A DNA stretch of 35,078 nt from Candidatus Magasanikbacteria bacterium GW2011_GWA2_56_11 (GTDB lineage Bacteria > Patescibacteriota > Patescibacteriia > Magasanikbacterales > UBA922): NCBI GenBank assembly GCA_001004885.1, contig LCRX01000006.1, positions 1 through 35,078 of the forward strand. The letters run 5' to 3'. Below are positions 1 to 8,846 of this stretch, piece by piece. The translations under genes and the position numbers were made by a program. Under the pieces are notes generated by a model that worked only from the letters and a program-made list of their open reading frames with translations, did not search any database and had not been told where the DNA came from. Numbering within the stretch: position 1 is the first letter of the stretch; every line of letters starts with the position of its first letter.

Positions 1-81
1 CACCAGGTCCGAAGACCTTTAGAACTGATATACCAGAGATAGGGCGGGATGTCAAGGGGCGGGTGTGTGGACGGGGTACGG

Positions 82-110
82 TTGACAAACTCCCTTTTTA
101 AGTGTAAATT
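82..110 (+). promoter_or_regulatory. Predicted sigma70-type promoter for the 98aa/707aa operon
   Basis: TTGACA (82-87), 17-nt spacer, TAAATT (105-110), ~75 nt upstream of the first ATG. Confidence 0.5.
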
Positions 111-188
111 TAACTGTCTTTGCCACTCGGCACTGACCATGCCAAAAGCATGCAGTTTTTTCCAATTTGAACCAAGGTCAAGGAGACC

Positions 189-485
189 ATGTCTAGCAAA
201 CCAAAAAGCGGCAAGCGGCCGCGGTCGACCACGCGTCGAACGCTGCCACCCGATGCCGCTTCGCTCGAGGCGATGGTTCGCGCGGCGACTCGGGTCATTC
301 CCGAGATCGGCACACAGTTCGTAAAGAGCGGCGGGCACGACCTGCGGGCCCGCCATCACCTGCTGATGCGCTGGCAGGAGCGGGCAGCGGCGTTTGCCGC
401 CCTTGCCCGGCTTGACCCGGAGCGCGCCCGCTGGCTCATGGCCGAACTCGGCCTCAACTACTCAACCCCGAAGGAGGAGACCTGA
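189..485 (+). CDS. Small basic hypothetical protein (98 aa), operon partner of the Cas12-like gene
   Basis: Stop overlaps the next ATG (TGATG at 483-487), suggesting translational coupling; AAGGAGA SD-like sequence upstream; no family recognised. Confidence 0.7.
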   Translation: MSSKPKSGKRPRSTTRRTLPPDAASLEAMVRAATRVIPEIGTQFVKSGGHDLRARHHLLMRWQERAAAFAALARLDPERARWLMAELGLNYSTPKEET

Positions 486-2608
486 TGGCCTGGTACCACG
501 AAGAGCCGCTCCCACAGGACGAGGTGGCCGGTACCACCTACCTGGTCATGGAGTGCGGACTCGGGGGCCAGGACGGCCTCCCGGCCTGGAAGCAGGCGGT
601 CCTCGACAAGGCCTCGCTCATGGTGAGCGTGGCCCTCGCGGCCACGATGCAGGCGCTATGTCGGGCTTTCACGATCGTCGTGCGATCCCAGGATACCGGA
701 GAAACCATGGAGGTCTCCTGGCCCTGGCAGGCGCCGGCGGGCTCATGGGTCGTCGACTCGGCCGTCCTTACCTTCCCGGTGGGGGAGAAGCAGGCCAGAC
801 AGGCGAAAGATCTCCTCTCGCAGGAGACCAAGCCCTACGGCTACCGCAACGCCTACCGCATCGTGTCGCTCAACGGCTGCACGCTCACGGTCGAGATCGC
901 GCGGCTGATGTGGAGGGCGACGCGCGAAGGCGCGGACGGGAAAAAGGAATCGGTCATGCGCCGCACCGAGACGGAGCTGACCGCGGCCACCGGGGACTGG
1001 AACGCGCGGGATACGAAAGTCCAGCGCCAGTTCTCTCCCATCGATGCCAAGACCGGTCTGCAGGCGCTCATCAACAGCTACCTCCAGCCGCCCGAGCTCA
1101 TGGCCCTTCCCTCAACCCTGCGGCCCGGCGTGTGCCAAGAAGCGGCCCAGCAGGTCATGAGCTGTGTGGGGCTCGTCAACTCCCCGCGCGTCCGCGAGCC
1201 CGTGACCTTCCCGACCGTGGCCAACCGCGATCCGGCCGTTCACCGCGCTGCCTGGGAAGCCGCCGTGTCCGACATGGTCAGCGACCTGCGGCCGCTCGCG
1301 CGCCGGCCCAAGCGGGAAGTCTTCCCTGGCGAGTATGCCGCGGACGACCCGGCGGGCGACAGGCTCGTGATCGTGGACCCGCGCTGGAGCGCAGTCATGG
1401 CTAGCCGGCCACCCAAGCCCATGCCCATCCGGTTCGTTTCGGCGGACGCGGTGCGCGTGGTGTGGGGGCACGCCGATTTCCCTATCGACGTGTCCAAGCC
1501 GGATCGGCACCGCGGAACCCTGCGCGAGTCGCTCCAAGTCCGGGCCGACCGGCTGCGCCCCCAAGGAATGGGGGACGAGAGCACGCCCAGGAGCGAACGG
1601 CAGCGGAGGCGCCACAACCGCCGGGTCAACGCTCTCGCCGCTAAGTCGGCCACCCGCGCTCTCGCGTTCTACGCGCGCCTCCCCCTCCTCGACGCACCAG
1701 AACTCCTGGCCATCGCCGACGGCAGGCAGGGAAGCGCGGGCAGCCGGGGCCGAGGCCTGGACTTCAACCTCATGCCCATGGCTCTGCACGATGCCGGCAC
1801 CTCGGCCAAGGAGCGCAAGGGGGACATGCCTGTCCTGCTCCGATTCAGCCGGGAACAGCTGGCGGTCTTCTTCCGTGACGACATCCGGATCGCCTGGAGC
1901 AACCTGGTGCGGAAGAACGGAGAGTGGCGGCTCCAGCTCACGCTGGAAGTCTCCTACCCCAAGCGGACAGAGTTCCGGCGCGTGCTCGGGGTCACCTTCG
2001 GCCTCAATCACATCGCTACCTGGATCCTGATGGACAACTCTGGCGCAGTGCTCGAAACCGGGGCGTTTAGCCCCAACGAGCAGCTGCGGGCCTTCCTTCA
2101 GGAGAAGGGGACGATGGAGCGGGACCAGAAGGATGGCCGATGGGTCGGTGACCATGGCTTCGCGCGCCGCCTGGAAGGCGTGGCGCACCGGGTGGCCAAC
2201 CAGCTCGTTGAGCTCGCGCTCACGCACAAGGCTGTCCTGGCCATCCACGACATCGACTGGGTGGACAAGCGCGGCGGCGAGAGCCCGGAGAATCTGGTCT
2301 TTTCGGCCTGGAACTACGGCCAGCTCCGGCGCTATCTGGAGTACAAGGGCAAGGTAGCGGGCCTCGGCCCGCCCTTCTTCGCCCACGACTTCGCGGTCAA
2401 GTACGCCTGCCACGCCTGTGGGGCCTGTCGCAAGGCGGGACAGAAGCCGGAGAACGCGACCACCTGGGTGCATTGGCCGGACAGGACCTTCCACTGCACC
2501 AAGTGTGGGGCAGAGACCGCGCTCACCGGCCAGCTCATGGCCGAGCGCGCGGCCAGGCTCTCGCTGCCCTACCACCAGAAGCTGTGGGCCAAGGAGGCCG
2601 GCCGCTAG
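485..2608 (+). CDS. Cas12/TnpB-lineage (type V-like) protein with apparently inactivated RuvC nuclease
   Basis: RuvC-I-like RVLGVTFGLNHIATWILMDNSGAVLE; helical block then AVLAIHDIDW (RuvC-II-like); NYGQLRRYLEYKGKVAGLGPPFFAHDFAVKYACHACG...FHCTKCG zinc ribbon; 707 aa with a large N-terminal part. Confidence 0.75.
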   Translation: MAWYHEEPLPQDEVAGTTYLVMECGLGGQDGLPAWKQAVLDKASLMVSVALAATMQALCRAFTIVVRSQDTGETMEVSWPWQAPAGSWVVDSAVLTFPVGEKQARQAKDLLSQETKPYGYRNAYRIVSLNGCTLTVEIARLMWRATREGADGKKESVMRRTETELTAATGDWNARDTKVQRQFSPIDAKTGLQALINSYLQPPELMALPSTLRPGVCQEAAQQVMSCVGLVNSPRVREPVTFPTVANRDPAVHRAAWEAAVSDMVSDLRPLARRPKREVFPGEYAADDPAGDRLVIVDPRWSAVMASRPPKPMPIRFVSADAVRVVWGHADFPIDVSKPDRHRGTLRESLQVRADRLRPQGMGDESTPRSERQRRRHNRRVNALAAKSATRALAFYARLPLLDAPELLAIADGRQGSAGSRGRGLDFNLMPMALHDAGTSAKERKGDMPVLLRFSREQLAVFFRDDIRIAWSNLVRKNGEWRLQLTLEVSYPKRTEFRRVLGVTFGLNHIATWILMDNSGAVLETGAFSPNEQLRAFLQEKGTMERDQKDGRWVGDHGFARRLEGVAHRVANQLVELALTHKAVLAIHDIDWVDKRGGESPENLVFSAWNYGQLRRYLEYKGKVAGLGPPFFAHDFAVKYACHACGACRKAGQKPENATTWVHWPDRTFHCTKCGAETALTGQLMAERAARLSLPYHQKLWAKEAGR

Positions 2609-2641
2609 ACTCGCGCACGAAGCGCGAGAAGAAACACAAAG

Positions 2642-2669
2642 ACCCCGGACACACGACGTGTACCGGGGT
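2642..2669 (+). terminator. Hairpin downstream of the Cas12-like gene, possible terminator
   Basis: ACCCCGG / CCGGGGT with inner ACAC-GAC-GTGT; no strong U-tract. Confidence 0.4.
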
Positions 2670-2831
2670 TCATCATTTAAAGGTAATACTCCAAAATTTA
2701 AGCGGCCTCTTGGCGGGGCAATTTTTGTCCCAACTTAACGATTGAAAACAAAAATTTGACTAGCTTCAAACTAAAAGAGCCGTACCAAATGATGGCAACG
2801 GCTCCCAAAAACAATGGTTTTTGTGATATGT

Positions 2832-2903
2832 CGGGGTACTGGGACTCGAACCCAGAATCTCACGCACCCGAAGCGTGCGCCTTAGCCAATTAGGCCATAC
2901 CCC
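2832..2903 (-). tRNA. tRNA-Arg (anticodon TCG)
   Basis: Reverse strand GGGGTATGGCCTAATTGGCTAAGGCGCACGCTTCGGGTGCGTGAGATTCTGGGTTCGAGTCCCAGTACCCCG; cloverleaf consistent. Confidence 0.9.
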
Positions 2904-3099
2904 GATGGGGGAGAGTATACCCAAGAGAGAGGAAAAGATCAAGTGCCTGGATTTCTCCCGGCCGGCAGGGCAAAGCCGAGATCGGGGTGGATAACTTTTT
3001 GGGTCGCCAACCATTGTGGCTGCCCCCTGGCCTGTGGTAAAATTCAGGCAAACTGTCGGGCCAGCCTGGTTAAAAGTTGGCCGCTTATCGCCAGAGTGT

Positions 3100-4131
3100 A
3101 TGTCTCTAACTGCGTACTTTGCCAAAGCCATCGAGTCCGGCGCCTCGGATCTGCACCTGGTGGCCGGAGAGCGGCCGATGATTCGTGTGGAGGGCCAATT
3201 GACCCCGGTCGCTCAGGACGAGATAGCCGAGAAAGACCTGGAGGCCGGGCTGGCGGAATTGCTGTCCCCAGAACAAGCCGGCCGTTTTCGCGAAGAGCTG
3301 GAGCTGGATTTGGCTTATGAGGCGCAGAATACGCGTTTTCGGGTCAATCTGCACCGACAGGAGGGCAAGATCGGTCTTTCAGCTCGCGTTATCCCGAGCC
3401 AAATTCCCACTCCAGAGGAGCTCAGGTTCGAGCCGCCCATTAAAGAGTTTATCAACCTGCTCGACGGCCTGGTGCTCGTCGTGGGGCCGACCGGACACGG
3501 CAAATCCACCACGCTCGCCGCCATGATAGAGCAGATCAACCAAACCCGCCGGGCGCACATCGTTACCATCGAAGATCCGATCGAGTTCGTTTTCGCGGAC
3601 AAAGAAAGCCTCATCGAACAGCGCGAAGTGGGAACAGACACCAAATCTTTCGCCGCCGCCCTCAAACACGTCTTGCGCCAGGACCCCAATGTTATTTTGG
3701 TCGGCGAGATGCGCGACCCGGAAACCATCGCCACAGTTTTGACCGCCGCCGAAACCGGACACCTGGTATTCTCCACTCTCCACACTTCTACCGCGGCCGA
3801 AGCTATCGAGCGCATAGTGGACGTTTTCGAGGGGCCGAAGCAGAAACAGGTGCTGATCCAGCTCGCGGCCGTGCTGCGCGGCATCGTGGCCCAGGAGCTC
3901 GTGCCCACCCTCGACGGCAAACGCGCGGCCGCGCGGGAGATACTCATCAATACTCCGGCCGTGGCGAATTTGATCCGGGAAAATAATATCGCCCAAATTT
4001 TGAGCGCCATGCAAACCGGAGCCAAGGCCGGCATGGTAACACTCGACCAGTCGCTTCAGGGGCTGATCACCGACGGGCTGATAGCGGCCGAGGTAATGGA
4101 GAAAAGATCCGGCCGAGAGCGCCGGATCTAG
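3100..4131 (+). CDS. pilT: Type IV pilus twitching-motility ATPase, PilT-like
   Basis: SGASDLHLVAGERPMIRVEG; Walker A GPTGHGKSTT; AIL..EDPIEF; RQDPNVILVGEMRDPETI; ETGHLVFSTLHT. Confidence 0.92.
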   Translation: MSLTAYFAKAIESGASDLHLVAGERPMIRVEGQLTPVAQDEIAEKDLEAGLAELLSPEQAGRFREELELDLAYEAQNTRFRVNLHRQEGKIGLSARVIPSQIPTPEELRFEPPIKEFINLLDGLVLVVGPTGHGKSTTLAAMIEQINQTRRAHIVTIEDPIEFVFADKESLIEQREVGTDTKSFAAALKHVLRQDPNVILVGEMRDPETIATVLTAAETGHLVFSTLHTSTAAEAIERIVDVFEGPKQKQVLIQLAAVLRGIVAQELVPTLDGKRAAAREILINTPAVANLIRENNIAQILSAMQTGAKAGMVTLDQSLQGLITDGLIAAEVMEKRSGRERRI

Positions 4132-4149
4132 GGCGCCTATTTTTTTTGC
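4105..4149 (+). terminator. Rho-independent terminator overlapping the pilT 3' end
   Basis: AGATCCGGC-cgagagc-GCCGGATCT (4105-4129), T-run shortly after. Confidence 0.55.
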
Positions 4150-4156
4150 GGCCTAC

Positions 4157-5947
4157 ATGCACCCGGTTTCCCCGCACCGTTTCGGCAACGCGCGCCGCCC
4201 CGGCGGCGACGCGCGTTTACGTTTGGCCTCGGCCCTGATCCTGGCGGCAGTTTTGGCGTTGGCAGTCCGGCTGTTCGTCCTCATGGTGGTCCAGAATAAT
4301 TTCTACACGGCTCTAGCCGCCGGATCGCACGAAATTTACGCCCAGCTTTTCCCCCGTCGCGGAGAAATTTTTTTGCAGGACTCCCGCACGGGAGAGGAGT
4401 TTCCGGCCGCGCTCAACCAGGATTTGTATTTGTTGTACGCGGATACGCGCGCGATTCCGGATGACGCGGCCGCGGGCAGGATCATCGATTCTCTGGCGCC
4501 GATTTTCGTCTATGACGCGGCCCGTACTAGCACTCTTTTTTCGGCTCTCACCAAACGGACCGACCCCTACGAGCCTATTGAACAAAAAGTTGAGCCGGAA
4601 CAGATGGAGGCTATCAAGGCGCTCGGTCTGCCCGGCATTCACTTTACCGGCCGGCCGCACCGTTTTTACCCCGAGTATAACCTGGCCGCGCATGTCTTGG
4701 GTTTTTTGGGTAAAAACGAAGACGGCACTGATCAGGGGCGCTATGGCATCGAGGGTTATTGGCAGGAAGAACTCGCCGGCCGGGGTGGATTTTTGGAAGG
4801 CGTGCGCAGCGCCGGCGGCCGCTGGATACCGCTGGCTGGACGATCTTTGAAACCGGCGCAAGACGGCGTGGACTTGGTTTTAACCATTGACCGCACTATC
4901 CAGTACAAAGCCTGCGAGACGCTGCGCCGCGGCCTCGACGAATACCGGGCGAAGAGCGGGGCCGCCATAGTGATGGACCCCCGGACCGGGGCTATCCTGG
5001 CCATGTGTTCGCTGCCGGATTTTGACCTGAACACCTACGGCAAGGTGGACGATGCCAACGCTTACAATAATTCCGCCATTTTCACGCCCTACGAACCCGG
5101 GTCTATCTTCAAACCGATTGCCATGGCCGCTGCTTTGAACGAGGGCCTGGTCAATCCGGAAACGCCGTTTCATGATTCGGGTCGGCGGGAGGGCTTGTGC
5201 TCGCACCCCATCCAAAACGCCGGCAACCGCGTGCACGGCGACCAAACCATGACCGGCGTGCTGCAGAACTCCATCAACACCGGCATGGTTTACGTGGCCG
5301 AGATTCTGGGTAAGGCCCGTTTTGTCGATTACGTAAAAAAATTCGGTTTTGGAATCAAAACCGGCATCGAGCTTGATACCGAAGTTACCGGAGTTATCGA
5401 CTCGCTCGCCATAAACCAGGGCAACAAACTTGATTGCTACACGGCCACGGCCTCGTTTGGACAGGGCATAACTGTAACGCCGATCCAAATTGCCGACGCC
5501 TTTAGCGCCATCGCCAACGGTGGCACCCTTATGAAGCCGTATATCGTAAAGGAAAAACGCCTGGCCGACGGCCGGGTGGAGCGGACCAAGCCGCGTGAAC
5601 TGGCCGTCGTGCTTTCCCGGCGCGCCGCCAGCCTGCTAAGCGGCATGATGGTAAAGACGGTGGACAAGGGCTACAGCGGCCGGGCCCGCGTACCCGGCTA
5701 CTATGTCGCCGGCAAGTCCGGAACGGCCGAAATAGCCGGCGGGGGAGGGTACACCGACACGTACAATCATTCTTTTGTCGGCTTTGCGCCGGTAGGCGAC
5801 CCCAAATTTGTGCTGTTTATCAAATACGAAAAGCCGGAAAGGGCTTATGCCGAGAGTACGGCGGCCCCGGTATTCGGCGAACTCGCCCGGTTTATGCTGG
5901 AATATTTCCAGGTGCCGCCGGAGAGGGAGGCCGCGGAGTCGGATTAG
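4157..5947 (+). CDS. Penicillin-binding protein transpeptidase (FtsI/PBP2-like)
   Basis: N-terminal TM; GSIFKPIAMAAAL (SxxK); KSGTAEI (KSG/KTG box). Confidence 0.9.
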   Translation: MHPVSPHRFGNARRPGGDARLRLASALILAAVLALAVRLFVLMVVQNNFYTALAAGSHEIYAQLFPRRGEIFLQDSRTGEEFPAALNQDLYLLYADTRAIPDDAAAGRIIDSLAPIFVYDAARTSTLFSALTKRTDPYEPIEQKVEPEQMEAIKALGLPGIHFTGRPHRFYPEYNLAAHVLGFLGKNEDGTDQGRYGIEGYWQEELAGRGGFLEGVRSAGGRWIPLAGRSLKPAQDGVDLVLTIDRTIQYKACETLRRGLDEYRAKSGAAIVMDPRTGAILAMCSLPDFDLNTYGKVDDANAYNNSAIFTPYEPGSIFKPIAMAAALNEGLVNPETPFHDSGRREGLCSHPIQNAGNRVHGDQTMTGVLQNSINTGMVYVAEILGKARFVDYVKKFGFGIKTGIELDTEVTGVIDSLAINQGNKLDCYTATASFGQGITVTPIQIADAFSAIANGGTLMKPYIVKEKRLADGRVERTKPRELAVVLSRRAASLLSGMMVKTVDKGYSGRARVPGYYVAGKSGTAEIAGGGGYTDTYNHSFVGFAPVGDPKFVLFIKYEKPERAYAESTAAPVFGELARFMLEYFQVPPEREAAESD

Positions 5948-6037
5948 GTGTTTACGATTTTTTTATTCGGCCCGCGGCCGCGAGATTGACAGCCCGGTTT
6001 TTTTTCCCTATACTGGTCGCACATAACCATCAGCCAC

Positions 6038-6109
6038 GGCCCGTTCGTCTAGTGGCTAGGACACATGGTTCTCAGCCATGGAACAGGGGTTCGATCCCCC
6101 TACGGGCTA
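6038..6109 (+). tRNA. tRNA-Glu (anticodon CTC)
   Basis: GGCCCGTTCGTCTAGTGGCTAGGACACATGGTTCTCAGCCATGGAACAGGGGTTCGATCCCCCTACGGGCTA. Confidence 0.9.
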
Positions 6110-7607
6110 CGACTGGGGGGTTTGCACTTGCAAACCCTCTTTTTTGTTGAAAGATTAGCGAAAAATTTGGGGTTTCAAATGACGGATATTGATACGAGGG
6201 CTTTTTAGAAAAAATCGAACCCTGCAATTTTATTTTTTGATTATAAGTCGCCCCTTTCCAATAATCCGGCACTGTCAAAAAGAAATTAAAACACAGATCA
6301 AGAGCTTCCTCAAAATTGTAATTTTCCTTTGGTGCTTCATTCAAATGTATTTCTTTTTCTTCAATGGCCGATTTTATAACCTCCAACTGTTCTTTAAAAT
6401 CGTTTTCATCAATTAAGCCTCTACCGAGCATATCAAATAGCTTTCTTTTTTCCAGTTTTAATTGCTCGGATTCTTTGGCTATTTGCTCGGTGGTTTTGTT
6501 TATCTCTTTGTATTTTTTCTCCCACACCTCAAGAGCCATATGTCGGATTACTTTCAAATAACGCTTGTCGGGTGTGATTTCTTTTAGATACTCAAAAAAA
6601 TCATTTTCCAATTTTTCTTTTGGCATTGATTTTGGGGCGGTGCATAATTTGTTATAACAACGATAATAAGGAAATTTCCGCCCTGTATGGCTAGTGGAAA
6701 AAGCGGCGGTCAACGGACGGCCACAACGACCGCACAACACGAAATTACGCAAAGGAAAACTTTCGTCCGGATTGCTTAACGCCATAACCGTGCTTTTGTC
6801 ATATTTCCGCAAAAACTTTTGACACTTATAAAAAGTTATTGCGGTGGTTAGCGGTTGATGAGTCCCTTGATAATCAATGCCGTTCATTGTCATGCTACCA
6901 ATATAAAATCTTTCAACCAATATTTTATGGATCATCTGTGAAGAAATTTCCTTACCTTTATTCGAGCGTAAACCTTGGACATTAACCCTTTGCCGTATTT
7001 CTTCCTCGGTATATACACCTTTGGCAAATTCGTTAAAAATATAAGTAACCGAAGAGGCTTTCGCTTTATCAACAATAATAGTCTTTTTTCCGGTTGTATC
7101 TATAAAATTTGTATAACCAATAGGAGCCATAAACGGCCACCTGCCGGATTCGATACACTTCTTCATGCCGGCTGTTACACGCTCGCTACGCATATCATTA
7201 TCAAGTTGTGCAAAGGTCGCCATGATGTTGCCAACACATTTGCCAAAGGATGTGTTGTTTATGGCTTCCGTGGTTGAAATAAGCGATATACCGCCTTTGG
7301 TGAAGTTTGCGTATATGCTGGTGTAATCATTAACATCACGAGAAAGCCGGTCAACCTTGTTGACGATCACGCAATCAATCCTGTGGCTTTTCACGGAGCA
7401 ATACTTAATCATCTCTTGTAGCCCCTTACGATTGGCCGTCTTGGCCGACTGGCCGTCGTCATGGAACTCGGCGACAATCTCAATGCCTCTTTTGTCGGCG
7501 TGGCTCAAACAGGCCTCTTTTTGGTTTTCTAAACTAAAACCATGCTCGGCTTGTTCTGCCGTTGATACTCTATAATATATAACGCCTCGTTTTAGTATTT
7601 TTTCCAT
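6072..7607 (-). CDS. Large serine recombinase / site-specific integrase
   Basis: Resolvase N-domain GVIYYRVSTAEQAEHGFSLENQ; recombinase domain; zinc ribbon CGRCGRPL...YYRCYNKLC; start MEKILKRGV at 7607 preferred over the 7649 ORF start. Confidence 0.92.
   Translation of the reverse strand: MEKILKRGVIYYRVSTAEQAEHGFSLENQKEACLSHADKRGIEIVAEFHDDGQSAKTANRKGLQEMIKYCSVKSHRIDCVIVNKVDRLSRDVNDYTSIYANFTKGGISLISTTEAINNTSFGKCVGNIMATFAQLDNDMRSERVTAGMKKCIESGRWPFMAPIGYTNFIDTTGKKTIIVDKAKASSVTYIFNEFAKGVYTEEEIRQRVNVQGLRSNKGKEISSQMIHKILVERFYIGSMTMNGIDYQGTHQPLTTAITFYKCQKFLRKYDKSTVMALSNPDESFPLRNFVLCGRCGRPLTAAFSTSHTGRKFPYYRCYNKLCTAPKSMPKEKLENDFFEYLKEITPDKRYLKVIRHMALEVWEKKYKEINKTTEQIAKESEQLKLEKRKLFDMLGRGLIDENDFKEQLEVIKSAIEEKEIHLNEAPKENYNFEEALDLCFNFFLTVPDYWKGATYNQKIKLQGSIFSKKPSYQYPSFETPNFSLIFQQKRGFASANPPVVARRGIEPLFHG
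6118..6145. terminator. Hairpin with T-tract between tRNA-Glu and the recombinase (inside the recombinase 3' end)
   Basis: GGGTTTGC-ACTT-GCAAACCC then TCTTTTTT. Confidence 0.6.
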
Positions 7608-7620
7608 ATTAGTAAAATAA

Positions 7621-7753
7621 AAAAGGGAGCAAAGAACTGCTGTGAACACAACTTACCGCGAGGCAAATTGAAAGCAGGATTGCTCCCTTTTCTGGCCACA
7701 ATTACAAATAATTATGGCAATAAAAAAGCCTGCGGTTAGTAAAGTTGTGTTCA
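7621..7753. other. Interleaved inverted-repeat region upstream of the recombinase (candidate attenuator, origin or packaging structure)
   Basis: 7621-7632 pairs with 7680-7691 (12 bp); 7643-7654 pairs with 7742-7753 (12 bp); separate hairpin 7695-7718. Confidence 0.65.
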
Positions 7754-7770
7754 AGGATATAATAACAAAG

Positions 7771-7944
7771 TTATGCTTTATTATCAAGAGGCAATACAAC
7801 GGGCTTTCTAATATTTTTTATCCAAACATCAAACGCTATTTCTAATAACTGATATATGTTTTCTCTCGCTTCCTCGGCCTCTTCGTCGGTCAGTTGCAAC
7901 CCCTCCGCTTCCGTCAATTCTTTGAATTTAGAAAGCGTTATCAT
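7771..7944 (-). CDS. Small acidic hypothetical protein (57 aa), not in the supplied ORF track
   Basis: MITLSKFKELTEAEGLQLTDEEAEEARENIYQLLEIAFDVWIKNIRKPVVLPLDNKA; ATGA overlap with the Rep stop codon. Confidence 0.6.
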   Translation of the reverse strand: MITLSKFKELTEAEGLQLTDEEAEEARENIYQLLEIAFDVWIKNIRKPVVLPLDNKA

Positions 7945-8720
7945 ATCGGCCGGAGTAACATCATTTTGTTAAATCCATTCAGAAATGGGAAAGAATCCAA
8001 AGAATAGGCTTTGTATTCCACTTCACCAAGCCATTCGCTCTCAAATGTTTTTTCAAATACCGGCGTTAATAATGACAAAAATCTTTCAACAAATATTTTC
8101 GCTAAATATCCCAGTATTTCTATTGCTTCGGATAATGTTTGCGAACGAAAAAACTTTTTCTTGCCAAAAGTCCGCTCGTCAAACATATCCTTGCCCAAAT
8201 ACTTGCAGACATACGCACCTAAATTCGTTACATCTTTGACTTTCTTAATATCAATTTTGCCCTGTCCCCAAGTTTCAAAAATTTCGTTATAGTGAACAAA
8301 CGGTAAATTACAGATAACATGGTAATGTACCGCACCACGCTTTTGAAATTCCGGCACGGCCAGATATTCAAACTTTGGGTATTTGTAAGACAGCCTTAAA
8401 ACAAACTTATTAAATTCATAATTAGCTTGTTTTAGATCGGTGATGTTGTCGGCAAAAGTCAAAGTCATAAATTTATTTAACTGGGGGTTAGAATTTATCA
8501 ATCGGCGAATCTCGGTTCGTGTCCGATTGACTGAAAAATTCTGTTTTTGTTTTTGCAGTTTAATTTTCTCAAATATGTCCAATTGTTTCGGCTCTTTTTC
8601 CTGTTTTGTTTGCACGCTTGGTTGCGTTCTTTCAAAATCCCGCCAGACATTCTTTTTGTATTTATAGACCTCTACTTGTTTGCCCGACACAACAACTTTT
8701 ATGTTGTAGGGAAAAGCCAT
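7941..8720 (-). CDS. HUH-type rolling-circle replication initiator (Rep/pII-like)
   Basis: FMTLTFADN (motif 1), RGAVHYHVICNLPF (HxH motif 2), YVCKYLGKD (catalytic Tyr motif 3); likely start MAFPYNIK. Confidence 0.8.
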   Translation of the reverse strand: MAFPYNIKVVVSGKQVEVYKYKKNVWRDFERTQPSVQTKQEKEPKQLDIFEKIKLQKQKQNFSVNRTRTEIRRLINSNPQLNKFMTLTFADNITDLKQANYEFNKFVLRLSYKYPKFEYLAVPEFQKRGAVHYHVICNLPFVHYNEIFETWGQGKIDIKKVKDVTNLGAYVCKYLGKDMFDERTFGKKKFFRSQTLSEAIEILGYLAKIFVERFLSLLTPVFEKTFESEWLGEVEYKAYSLDSFPFLNGFNKMMLLRPI

Positions 8721-8790
8721 AACAATTTTCTTTAGATGTGTGGATATAATCAAGATTAGATATAAAGCTTTGTTTTGCTTCGTAACCGTT

Positions 8791-8846
8791 CGCAAGCATT
8801 TTTTTTCGCCGTCGGGCAACGACGGACGAAAAAAGAATTGCTTGCG
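8791..8846. repeat. Long imperfect hairpin upstream of rep (candidate replication origin)
   Basis: CGCAAGCA/TGCTTGCG, TTTTTTCG/CGAAAAAA and CCGTCG/CGACGG nested, loop GGCAA. Confidence 0.75.

Noticed and set aside
1112-2575. 487-aa minus-strand ORF
   Set aside because: Antisense to the Cas12-like gene; an artefact of GC-rich codon usage. The protein has no recognisable domain, while the plus strand has RuvC and zinc-ribbon motifs.
485-2608. Interpretation as an ordinary IS200/IS605 TnpB transposon
   Set aside because: No TnpA, no IS605-type ends, larger than typical TnpB, and catalytic positions appear lost.
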